NCBI GenBank assembly: GCA_964020155.1
Contig: OZ026548.1
Span: 3,473,397 to 3,537,396 of the forward strand
Length of the DNA: 64,000 bases
Direction: 5' to 3'
Origin: Chondrilla cf. caribensis
Lineage: Eukaryota > Porifera > Demospongiae > Chondrillida > Chondrillidae
The notes under the pieces are model-generated. The model worked only from the letters and a program-made list of their open reading frames with translations, made no database searches and was not told the DNA's origin. Positions 24,801-36,300 of this stretch are shown piece by piece. The position numbers and the translations under genes are program-made. The number at the start of each line of letters is the position of its first letter. Within the stretch, counting starts at the first letter, position 1.

Positions 24801-27800
24801 GGAAATATGCTTTGCTCACTTGCAGTTACCAATACAACACACACTCAAGTCTCTAACCATGCAGCACCCTTCAATACAGCTATAATTAATGATATTTCAG
24901 TACACAAGGTAAGGACAAGGTTAAAATGTTTACATGTTAGTATCTGAAAACTGTCAAAATTGAAATAGCAAAACAAATAAGACACTGAAATTAACATGGT
25001 CAGATGACAGTGAAATTAGCAATTTGATGTATTTTCTCAAACTAATTGCATAAGAAAAGTAGCATATAACATGAAGTAAATAGTACACAATTGTATGTGT
25101 GATTTCCCCCACAACACATGCTCATACCTGGGTAGTCCTCAATGCCGAACAGCAGCCTGCACAGAGTGCTCAAACTGGGCCAATGAGAGGGACTGAGGTG
25201 GACGTTCTAAATATAAGCAATAAGTCAAACATTTAACAGTATTTCAATACCTCAACTACCACCTTGCACATGAGAACTGGGGAACACTGTTACCTTGGAA
25301 GTACATTAGTACACCGATGTGGTATTGCTACAACTCCATCTTCACCAATACTGTAGTACATACTGTGCAAGGAGTGTCAAGGTGGCAGGAATAGCAGTGC
25401 ATGCAATAAGCACCAAGGACCTTGGTCATATGTACTTTAGCAATACAGAGCTGCATCAAGTTCTGGCTAATCCACAATTTGACTATTTGATGTATTTACT
25501 GTAAATATGAGTGTAAGTGTATACTCAGTTCATATGATGTACATAAAGCATAGCAATGTACTATCCCTAACAAAAGCCTTACATATTAAAAGGATTTAAT
25601 ATGTATAAGCACTTAATCCTTGCATTGCAGACACAGTTGAAATGTAGTTGTATCCAATGATAGGACATCAAATTACATGTACGGAAATACTAAACTTCAA
25701 CACAAGCTTCGGATAGTTACTGAGGAAACGACAAAACTCGCCGAACCCACGAGCCTTGGAATATTTATCGAGTGAACGAGGAAGCTTGCCAAACCCAAAA
25801 ATCTCAGAATATCTACAAAACGAACGAACGAAATAGGAAACTTGCCAAATCAACGAGCCTAGGAGTATTAACTTTACTGAACGAAAGAGTTAACTTGCTG
25901 ACACGAGCCTGAGAGTATAAAATTTACTGAACAAACGACGATTGCTGCAGTGTTATTAGGCCTTCTTGCTGCTCTTCGTTGAAAACCTCAATCGATAGGC
26001 CTACCAGCCCGCGTAAATGAATGTGCCTACGGGGTATAACTACTACATATGATGTACATAAAGCATAGCAATGTACTCTCCATAACAAAAGCCTTACATA
26101 TTAAAAGGATTTAATATATAAGCACTTAATCCTTGCATTGCAGACACAGTTGAAATGTAGTTGTATCCAATGATAGGACATCTAATTACATGTACGTAAA
26201 TACTAAACTTTAACAGTATGTCTGCATCATAACATTATATCCTTAGAATTGTAACTATAACGAGCAGTTAATTACTTGAAAACAATGAGTCAGTTCAGAG
26301 ACTTACTTGTTCCAGAGCCTGTCTAGCAACCATGAAGTCGCCCAACCTCATAGCGGTGGAGGACAAATGATGCAGTAGAGTCACATCAGTGTTGTCCAGC
26401 TGGCATGCTTGTAGGAAGTGGCTGAGAGCAGTCTTGTCATTGGATTCTTCCAAGGCTATCAATCCGAGATTCTTCAAACAGGAATACTCCAATTTGAGCG
26501 ACACTCTATCCAAAGGTGTACCCTTGCTATTCTGTTGGAGAGGAAAAGCGGCTACTAGTGCATTGTACATATAACAACATTGAAATATAATTTGAAAGGC
26601 CTAACGTTAAAAATTAGACATGGATTGAGTGTTTCATGGATAATTTGGATGGACACTTCATAGTCAATAAAGGATTATGTGTGGTGAAAAGGCTTGATTA
26701 CAAACTGTACATTAATCACACACAACATTCAGAAATCCAACTTGTGTAAAAGACCCAAAGAGTAGTAAAATAACGAGAATGATGATCTGTATGTGGTGTA
26801 AATCCCAGTGCCCTACATGCACCCTGACAATCATTAGCATTGACACATGTAAGAGCATATAAATGCATTGTCAGTAGCCCCAGGGTATACAGGACACCAA
26901 CAAAAGGTAACCACGGCACCCTTAACCAGGAAGGCACTCACCTCTGGATCCTCTACATGCTTGGCTCTTGAATCAGTTATGAAAGGTGACTTCAAAAGTG
27001 CACTAAATGAATCTTTTGCTGAACCAAGGTTCCCTTCATTGAGGTGCTTTAGTCCGTCTAAATGCAGCTGAACAGCCCTGGCTTCCTACATGGATGTACA
27101 TGAGTTGCAAATACTAACATTACAAAAGCAATCGCTGGCAGTGGAAGATGATACCACAAGGACAGACTAGAGGCATCTATTTTCTACCACATAAAAGAAT
27201 GAGTGGTTACTCTTATATTCTATTCATAGGTGATATTTTGTGAAACAGTTTTATATGTGTGGTGTATATAGGGCCTCCCTTTCATTTTCACGTCATCCTT
27301 ACATAATAGAGTGCCAACCCACACTATGATATGTGATGGAGCTCTTTTTTAAGGATTGTGTACTGTGTTTCTTTTTCTTGTCCCTCTGCTACTGATTCCA
27401 CTGAGTACAGCAGTAATGCATATACAGTACAGTTTGCTTAGTAAGTAACTTCACTTAGTCCTAGTTCATGTCACTACGTCCGACAGTACTGACCTTACAT
27501 CAAGCCTGTACTTCTCATCAGAAGCACAGGCTTGATGTGCCATTTGAGGTACTTACCAAGTAAGTCAGAATGCACTGTATACAGAAGTCTGAAAACAGTA
27601 TATTAAACAATCAATAAAATGAATTTCACTAATCATGTTCAATTACCTCAAAACGTTTCACCATACAAAACACTATTATGTTGTAAGGTAAAAGGATGGA
27701 CCTGATTTATTCCCAAGTCATTTGACAGTGGATAGATCTCACTATAATTTGCCTTGCCTGGTTTGTAAGCAATAAGACTTGAGAAGAATAAGACTTACAT

Positions 27801-28184
27801 TAAATAACTTTATCAAAAATATGGCACATCCGAAATTAGGCGCCCTTTCAATGCAAAATTGAGAAATTTAATGTTTGTGCATTGCAATTACTAGCTATAG
27901 CTAATATTGGTTAAGTATTTGTCAAAATTACATCCTTGATCATCCCAATACACCCTTTCACCCTCCATTTATAACAATACGCGTATAACTCACTGATGTA
28001 CAAGACACAAAATGAATAGGTACAATCCTTTCTTTGATAAAATCGTGATCTTAGAGAACAGAAACCATACGCGACTACATATTCGATCTAAACTCACTTC
28101 AGCCTCTTTCGTAACTCTCGGGACAGTTGATTTGACGAACGAATCGAGACTTTTCTGCTTGAAGTTCAGAGCTTGTATGTTCAT
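18895..28184 (-). CDS. CABIN1: CABIN1 (calcineurin-binding/HIRA-complex) homologue, 5' part, 21 exons
   Basis: Exons 5' to 3': 28184-28098, 27085-26942, 26531-26307, 25206-25128, 24730-24677, 24225-24192, 23964-23928, 23778-23623, 23518-23459, 23385-23340, 23237-23131, 23054-22978, 22920-22861, 22010-21982, 21909-21834, 21052-20990, 20743-20489, 20226-20042, 19965-19895, 19565-19487, 18947-18895. All introns begin GT and end AG, and the phases agree throughout. The N-terminus MNIQALN matches the CABIN1 start (MIRIAALN). Exons 2-5 form TPR-like helices (LKLEYSCLKNLG, LDNTDVTLLHHL, LSPSHWPSL). Exon 11 has the basic VKRRIPDF and PKRRSSR motif before VWEKIKNFIPP; exon 18 has FFKGHC; exon 20 has LQLPNF. 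Known family members bind calcineurin and act with HIRA/UBN1 in histone H3.3 deposition. Exons 6 and 7 and the end of exon 18 are the least certain. Confidence 0.85.
19084..19191. mobile_element. Hairpin (fold-back) MITE in a CABIN1 intron, copy 1
   Basis: The two halves are near-perfect inverted repeats: ggatatacagacactttagc against gctaaagtgtctgtatccgc, with outer tacctctg/cagaggta. The same hairpin stands in the second CABIN1 copy (61920-62020). It predates that duplication. Confidence 0.75.
21100..21143. repeat. Perfect 44-bp palindrome
   Basis: The sequence tatgtccttcctaggtgtgc is followed with no loop by its exact complement, centred at 21121/21122 (ctgcag). It is absent from the second CABIN1 copy. 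It abuts an inverted-repeat element. Confidence 0.9.
21150..21759. mobile_element. 610-bp inverted-repeat element in a CABIN1 intron, copy 1 only
   Basis: The ends TTGTATCCTTT (21150-21160) and AAAGGATACAA (21749-21759) are exact inverted repeats. The matching intron near 63940 lacks the whole insert. There is no coding frame, and the superfamily is not determined. Confidence 0.65.
24141..24192. repeat. CACG/CA simple repeat
   Basis: Tetranucleotide CACG units are flanked by CA units. The tract touches the donor side of predicted CABIN1 exon 6, which makes that exon less certain. Confidence 0.9.
25531..26214. repeat. Pair of about 170-bp direct repeats flanking about 345 bp, CABIN1 intron
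   Basis: The block beginning catatgatgtacataaagca occurs at 25531-25700 and again at 26046-26214, more than 90 percent alike by eye. The sequence between is itself composed of degenerate repeats (acgagcctnngagtatt, ttnactgaacgaa). It could be a local tandem duplication with an insertion, or a small element with terminal direct repeats. Confidence 0.75.
27425..27577. mobile_element. MITE with internal 19-bp-stem hairpin
   Basis: TA-flanked ends are imperfect inverted repeats (cagtacagtttgcttagtaa against the complement of taagtcagaatgcactg). The centre (27497-27538) is a hairpin, acatcaagcctgt against acaggcttgatgt, with cttct/agaag inside. It lies in a CABIN1 intron and is non-coding. Confidence 0.55.
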
Positions 28185-30189
28185 GTTGGGGGCTCCAACA
28201 TTGCAAGAGGCGTTTAACGTAACTGCGATCGGTTCATAAACGCCAGTAGCTATTATTGTCACATGCAACCCAGCATAGATCTATGAAACCAGTTATAACA
28301 GACCAATTGCAACAAGTAATTCGAGTTAAAAGACTGCACTGCCCGTGCACTCAAAAGACTTGGGCATCTCTTTGAGGTTTAGAAGAACCTTCGCTGAAGA
28401 TATTACGTTCGGCGAAGAAGTTGCGCTCGAATTTCAACCTAATTTCTAATCTGTGGTGGTGGAATACTAATTTTTCTGCAGCAGCCTCCGAAAATGGTGT
28501 GTGGTGCATGCATCATACATAGGTGCTCAGTGTTGTGGGGTCAAGTGTCATTGTTATTTGACTGACTTTTTAATACATTAATTCACATATGCAAATGCAG
28601 TTTTACATACTGTACACTGCTTTACATTCTAGTGTAAGAACTAGCGGAGTAGTCACCAGCTAGACACAGGTGTTTGGAATGGATATGATTAGGAAAAGAT
28701 GTTTCCAACATAGCAAGTATATTATAACTGTACTATAATATAGCAAGTAATTACGTACACATAACTGTGGATGTAGACTGTATGTATTATAATAATAATT
28801 ATGGTGTATATATACTGTATATATTACTATACAAACTATTATATTATATATAATACATATAATATAGAGTATTTGAAAATGTTAATGCTACATAATATTA
28901 TGGCATGGTGCATAGTTCATGTATAATATACAATCTCTTCTGACACCCCATCAAGGTTGAGAGATACATACATGGATGGTCCACTATATTTATGAAGAAG
29001 TAACCACATTTGTTCAAAAATATTACATCAAATCCATGACAATAATTATAATTGATCTTTCACTAGAACACAGTGAAGATGGGATAAAATGAAATAATCA
29101 CAGAAAACAACATACAATTCAAACAACAAGTGATGAAATGTACAATTAAAATTATATAGATAAGTAACAGATAAAAACAATGGTATAATAAATAAATAAA
29201 ACATAAAATTAATACATATTATTAGGAAAAATGTACACCAATTGAACTGTGACAGATGGCTCAGTCTCCTTGCAGCTGTCCTACTGAAGGCTGCAATATT
29301 TCCACACTAGACACAAACTGATATACATTGCATCAGATGACCAGTGTGTGTGCGTATACAATACAATACAATACATGTGTCAGTGTCCGTCTTGAGATGG
29401 ATACAAGTACATCATCTTCTGATGAGTCATGTCATGTTTGATGAGCACTACTTCTGTGCATTGTTCAATAAAATCCTTCAAAATGATGTACAAAAATAAG
29501 GGACTAGTAAGTGTATAGGCAAGATGTACACAATACATAGTGGAAACAGTACATAACACACACATGATACATACTGTGTATTATAGCATATTCAGTACAT
29601 ACTATACATGTGGTACATACATTACGCAGTGTATATACAGTACATCAGTCTATATACAGTATGGAGAGTTCATGCCTGTGTGCACATGTGTAACCATTTA
29701 GATTTAGGCTTGTGTAGTGTAGGGACATTGTTGCACTGAGCATAGGACTCTGTTATGTAACAATGTTGTCACATGCCATGACCATGTATTACGTGTATTA
29801 ATTAGCTAGCAGGTGCAATGCCATTCATCTTTTGTTTTTGAGTTAGTGTACCACGTGGCGAGTTGGCCAGTGAGTCTTTGTGATAATCAGTGACAGTGTG
29901 ATCTATGATTTCGTTGCCCGAAGTGGCAAATTCGATCGTTACACATGTGCATGAACTCACACCACACCACCCCCTTACACACGAACATCACTAAATGTAC
30001 CTTTACACTCACAAGCATATCACAGCATTCTGATAGATGTCAGAATGGATTGACAGGGAAATACTGAGCAGGATTATCAACAAGGATACCAGAGAAACAA
30101 CACGGTCACCTGGAGGCAGAGAACAAAACATAACAGTACACTCCATTTTCTACACAGAAGTCATCCACTCACCAACAACTAATCAGGAT
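28185..30189. other. CABIN1 5' flank and intergenic region
   Basis: Directly upstream of the CABIN1 start lies the word attattgtcacatgcaacc, shared with the three spacers. About 28310-28450 (containing attacgttcggcgaag) is a dispersed repeat also found inside the element at 57604-58409. About 28900-30180 is AT-rich and matches 47.35-47.93 kb. A frame reading IAAFSRTAARRLSH on the minus strand is shared at both places but has no splice context. No gene is supported. Confidence 0.45.
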
Positions 30190-33065
30190 CTCCTTTGAGA
30201 GGTAGGTAGTGCACAGGAGGGTGTGTAGTCCTGGCAGATGGGGGTATGGGGTCATGGCAGATAAGAGGGTGTGGCCCTGGCAAAGGAGAGGGTGTAGTCC
30301 TGGTACTTGAGAAAGGTGCTCCTTGCAGATGTGAAGGTGTGGTCCTGGCAGATGAGAGAGTGCAGTTCTTGCCAAGAAAAGGGGGTGGTTTTGGCAAAAA
30401 GGCTTGTTCCTAGCAACAGAAAGGATGTGGTTCTGACAAATGAGAGGGGTAGTCCTGGCAAAGAAGAGGGTTTCATCTTGGCCAAGTAGAGGGGTAGTCC
30501 TGGCAAAGGAGAGGGTGTGGTCCTGGCAAATGAGGGTGTGTCCTGGCAGATGAGAGGGTGTGGTCCTGGCATAGAAGGGTGGGTCTGGCAGAGAAGATGG
30601 TGTCCTGGTAGATGAGAGGTGTGGTCCCGATAAAGGACTGGGTGTGGGTCTGGCAGGTGTGTAGGTCTGATCTTGGCAAAGAAGAGGATGTGGTCTTGAC
30701 AAAGAAGAGGATATTATTTCGACAAAGGAGAGGTGTGGTAGTGGCTAATGAGAGGGTGTGGTCCTGGCATAAGAGAGGCGTGGTAATAGTTAATGAGAGG
30801 GTGTGGTCCTCGCAAAGGAAAGGTGTGATTCTGGTAGATGAGAGGAATGGTCCTCGCAGATGAAAGGCGTGGTCCTGGCAAATGAGAGGAGTAGTCCTGG
30901 TGAATGAGAAAAGTGGTCCTGGCAGATGGAAGGAGTGGTCCTGGCAGATGAGAGGAGTGGTCCTGGTAGATGAGAGGAGTGGTCCTGGCAGATGAGAGGA
31001 GTGGTCCTGGCAGATCAGAGGAGTGGTCCTAGTAGATGAAAAGAGTGGTCCTGGCAGATGAGAGGAGTGGTCCTGGTAAATGAGAGGAGTGGTCCTGGCA
31101 GACGAGAGGAGTGGTCCTGGCAGATCAGAGGAGTGGTCCTGGCAGATGAGGGGAGTGGTCCTGGAAGACAAGAGGAGTGGTCCTGGCAGACGAGAGGAGT
31201 GGTCCTGGCAGATCAGAGGAGTGGTCCTAGTAGATGAAAAGAGTGGTCCTGGCATATGAGAGGAGTGGTTCTGGTAGATGAAAGGAGTGGTCCTAGCAGA
31301 TGAAAGTAGTGGTCCTGGCAGATGAGAGGAGTGGTCCTGGTAAATGAGAGGAGTGGTCCTGGCAGACGAGAGGAGTGGTCCTGGCAGATCAGAGGAGTGG
31401 TCCTGGCAGATGAGGGGAGTGGTCCTGGCAGACAAGAGGAGTGGTCCTGGCAGACGAGAGGAGTGGTCCTGGCAGATCAGAGGAGTGGTCCTAGTAGATG
31501 AAAAGAGTGGTCCTGGCATATGAGAGGAGTGGTTCTGGTAGATGAAAGGAGTGGTCCTAGCAGATGAAAGTAGTGGTCCTGGCAGATGAGAGGAGTGGTC
31601 CTGGTAGATGAAAAGAGTGGTCCTGGCAGATGAGAGGAGTGGTCCTGGTAGATGAGAGGAGTGGTCCTGGCAGACAAGAGGAGTGGTCCTGGCAGATGAG
31701 ATGTTGTGGTCCTGACAGACAAGAGGAGTGGTCCTGGCAGATAAGAGGAGTGGTCCTGGCAGATCAGAGGAGTGGTCCTAGTAGATGAAAAGAGTGGTCC
31801 TGGCAGATGAGAGGAGTGGTCCTGGCAGACGAGAGGAGTGGTTCTGGTAGATAAGAGGAGTGGTCCTGGCAGACGAGAGGAGTGGTCCTGGTAGATGAGA
31901 GGAGTGGTCCTGGCAGACAAGAGGAGTGGTCCTGGCAGATGAAAGGAGTGGTCCTGGCAGATGAGAGGAGTGGTCCTGGTAGAGAGGAGTGGTCCTGGCA
32001 GATGAGAGGAGTGGTCCTAGCAGATGAGGGGAGTGGTCCTGGCAGATGAGAGGAGTGGTCCTAGTAGATGAGAGGAGTGGTCCTGGCAGATGAGAGGAGT
32101 GGTCCTGGCAGATGAGGGGAGTGGTCCTGGCAGATGAAAAGAGTGGTCCTGGCAGATGAGAGGAGTGGTCCTGGCAGATGAGGGGAGTGGTCCTGGCAGA
32201 TGAGAGGAGTGGTCCTGGCAGATGAGGGGAGTGGTCCTGGCAGATGAGAGGAGTGGTCCTGGCAGATGAGGGGAGTGGTCCTGGCAGATAAAAAGAGTGG
32301 TCCTGGCAGATGAGAGGAGTGGCCCTGGTAGACGAGAGTGGTCCTGGCAGATAAGAGCAGTGGTCCTGGCAGATCACAGGAGTGGTCCTAGTAGATGAAA
32401 AGAGTGGTCCTGGCAGATGAGAGGAGTGGTTCTGGTACATAAGAGGAGTGGTCCTGGCAGATGAGAGGAGTGGTCCTGGCAGATGAAAGGAGTGGTCCTG
32501 GTAGAGAGGAGTGGTCCTGGCAGATGAGAGGAGTGGTCCTGGCAGATGAGAGGAGTGGTCCTGGTAGAGAGGAGTGGTCCTGGCAGATGAGAGGAGTGGT
32601 CCTGGTAGACGAGAGTGGTCCTGGCAGATAAGAGCAGTGGTCCTGGCAGATCACAGGAGTGGTCCTAGTAGATGAAAAGAGTGGTCCTGGCAGATGAGAG
32701 GAGTGGTTCTGGTACATAAGAGGAGTGGTCCTGGCAGATGAGAGGAGTGGTCCTGGCAGATGAAAGGAGTGGTCCTGGTAGAGAGGAGTGGTCCTGGCAG
32801 ATGAGAGGAGTGGTCCTGGCAGATGAGAGGAGTGGTCCTGGTAGAGAGGAGTGGTCCTGGCAGATGAGAGGAGTGGTCCTGGCAGATAAGAAGAGTGGTC
32901 CTGGCAGATTAGAGGAGTGGTCCTAGTAGATGAAAAGAGTGGTCCTGGCAGATGAGAGGAGTGGTCCTGGCAGATGAGAGGAGTGGTCCTGGCAGATGAA
33001 AGGAGTGGTCCTGGCAGATGAGAGGAATGGTCCTGGCAAAAGGGAGGTGTGGTCATAGTTAATGA
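30190..33065. repeat. 22-bp minisatellite, main array (about 2.9 kb)
   Basis: From about 30880 to 33040 the unit GAGTGGTCCTGGCAGATGAGAG repeats roughly a hundred times with few variants; the first 700 bp are degenerate. Larger blocks repeat too: about 31000-31240 recurs near 31300-31560, and 32320-32560 recurs near 32600-32850. Growth therefore also happened by multi-unit duplication. The minus strand is open for hundreds of codons in each frame. The last exon of gene B reads into its right edge. Confidence 0.97.
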
Positions 33066-33357
33066 GATGGTGTGGTCCTGACTTAGGGATCACAAACATT
33101 CTGTCAGATGTATATACCAGGTAAGATCTTCCAACAATAGAGCCGAGTGCGTTCTCTTTAACAATCATAATATCTGTATATGGTGGGTTATAGTGGTTGG
33201 ATCAGTAGAGGTGGGTTGAGTAGTAACAGTATATGGTATATATGCTTATTCTGCAGGGATAAGAGATAAGAGTATAAATACCTCATATGTGTTGTGTGAT
33301 ACATAAACCACAAAGCAATACACCATACACAAGATGTACATTGAAATACAACATGCA

Positions 33358-33395
<38 letters not shown>

Positions 33396-36300
33396 GTGTG
33401 AAGATGGTGAGGGGCCACTCCATGAATGAGGAAAGTGGTGATTTAAAGTTCAGAGACAATTGGCGAACTGTATCACCAATGAGTACATGTAGTAAGTATG
33501 GAAACAAGTACATGTAGTGAGTTTGGGGATACATGCAGAAATGAATAAATACATTAAAGTACACAATTCACAGTGCATTGTACTATACATTTATGAATCC
33601 AATAATGATCTGACCACATTCAAACCCATGAACACTTACTGGTCAGGAGGTCCAATTCCTCCTTCATAGCTCTCCCGAGCCCACTCATCTTAGGGTAGCC
33701 GGCTATGCTCCCCATCACCTCACACAGTTTACTGATACTGTCGGGATCGGCATGCCTTTGGAGGTGGAGGAAAAGCTCCTCGTTTCCTCTACCAATGTCG
33801 CAGTGCTTGATGAAGTGAGCAACACCTTTGGAGATGACTTCCTTGATTTCCAGTCTTGACACAATAGCATGTGAGTCAACATCATGGAGGAACCTTTCAC
33901 TGAACTTGTTCATGAAAGCCTCAGAGTCAAATCCTCCACCTGCACACAAGAAGGGTACACTCATAACTTGTCCAAACACTCCACTATCTTCAATCTACCT
34001 GTTGAAGGACTAGCAATAACAGGACAGATTGGGATGTATACATACATGTAGCACAGACTATGAATACCGTATTCTCTCTAAAATTTCAATATTGGAAACA
34101 TTGCTAGATACAGGTTTCTTTAATCATGACAAACTTCCTGCCAATCTGTATTCACGTCCACAAGGCACCTGAACTACATGTTTCTATTCGTTATGAGGAT
34201 ATGGCTTTCAGCTGTGATGATAGCTTTGAATTTGGACTGCCTCCAATTCCAAGCACTCCAGAACAAATGTTCTCTCCATCTGTAAATATAGTGATTACAA
34301 ATCTATTGTGTTCATTACCACTTCCTCGGTGGCAGGCAAATTCTTTAGAATTTTCTGGTGTCCAAACGTCTTTGCAGGCATGACAGTCCTGACAACAGTA
34401 CCCACTGTCAGTTGGAAAACAACCATTCAAGAAGAAAGAGTAGGATTTCTAAGATTCGTCATGTACTCTATTGGTTCATCTAAACATTCTATAATATATT
34501 CATCAGTATCATCAACTGAGTCTAATAGTACTCTATTCTAATCTATTCTAATCATGACAAGAGATGAAAATTTCTGTGTACTGAAGGTGACAAATTTTAA
34601 GAGAGAATACAGTAGTAGGTACTCACATGCTGACATAAATATTACACCCACATATTAACACACTCCATTGATATCATGTAGATGGGTACATATTTACTGG
34701 CACACACTATGCATGTACGTACGTACAGTACACCCCTACACGTACATAAGTGTGCACACATGTACACAAGTGCAGTCCCATGGATACATGTCCATCACCA
34801 CCCACACACCTTGAAGGCTTCTTCTCACAGACGATGTGCTCTGCAATACATGTACAGTCGATGGTGGTTCAAGTGGTGGGTGGGGTCTACACACTACAGG
34901 ATATGGAGGGTGCGATACAGCAACAGAGGAAACATGAAGATGTTTGGACTTCAGTGAGGGCATCACAGTGGACTGGGTCTTGTCCTGTAACAAAGTATTA
35001 CAAAAGGTGATGAATTCCCATCCCATTTCAAATCTAATCTTTTCCAGAAATATGTAACACACATAGTCACACTTACGTACTTGTGAAGTTGCTAGTTCTT
35101 GTACAATCTTGGCTGTGATGTCATCAACAGTTTTCTTTGTCTCAAAGTGCCCTATGGCATCAAGTAAGGTCTTCCATGTCACCTGGCTGCCATGTTTCAA
35201 CCAGTGCTTCAACATGGAGTAGTAAGCCTCGTCATCACTTGAAGCTTTCTCACCAAGTCTGTCCAGCTCACCCTCATCTACCTCCAAGAGATTTCCTACT
35301 CTTTCCCATTTGTCTTTGTGTTGTAGTTTGGACAGAACATGCTTGTCTACGAGTGAAAGACTGGGTCTTCCTCCCATGATCCTGTTGGCATCACTAATCT
35401 CTTCCCCTCCCACTAACTGGTAACCCAAAAAAGACAAGATTCTTGAAGTGGCTTCTTTACCAACTTCATCAAATTCAATCAGCTCTTTCACAGCCAGGAA
35501 AGCACGGATGTATTTCTGTTCCATCTCTTTGGGTAGGTTGGCCCACAGACCAGGTCCACCACCTGCTCTCTCGATCATACTGGCAATGTCGTGAAAGTCA
35601 AACTGACAAGCTATGTCCAGTGGACTTAGACCATTAGGAAAGAGCTTGTTAACTGTATACTTTGTAGATGAGTGAGAGATTAGCTTGTCTATGAAGACTT
35701 TGTAGTCCTTGGCACCTCTCTTGATACTATTTCCCGCAGAGTAATTCATTAAGATCTTGCATATTATCAAAGAAATGTGCAGCGGAGAGAGAGGACATTC
35801 ATCTTGTAAATGAAGCTGTTGAAAGATGTTAACTGTTTGAAAAGGGAAGTATTGACACAAAACATTATTTGTCATCGACCACGTTTGATGGGCTGCTTCA
35901 CTGAACATACTCTCATCTCTGGAAAGTGTTGTTATCACCAGTGGATCACCTGTGAAGGAACCTAAAATCAAGAGCTTACAAAGATCAAGAAGATTCCTAT
36001 TCTTGAGAAAGAGAATGGATTCTCTGATGCTATCTCCAAGGTCATCAAACCCACAGACCTTACAGAGTTCATGCAATTTGTTCATCTGTCCACACATTAC
36101 AGCTACTTCAAACATGGAAAGACCATAACGGTTTTGAGTAGTAACATTACAATGTTTGGAAATCAAAAATTTTACAATTTCCACATGGCCTTCTCCAGCT
36201 GCCCACATTAAAGGAGTCAGACCCATGGGGTTACAGCAATCAAGAGGATTATTATCAGGTACACATACCAGTTGATTAGGTGAATCTACCTCTGATTCAG

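Noticed and set aside
30473..33056. Minus-strand frames of 147-348 codons in the minisatellite
   Set aside because: They are periodic, present in all three frames, and without splice or start support apart from the last exon of gene B.
32388..33056. CRISPR array
   Set aside because: Units are contiguous 22-bp repeats without unique spacers, in animal DNA.
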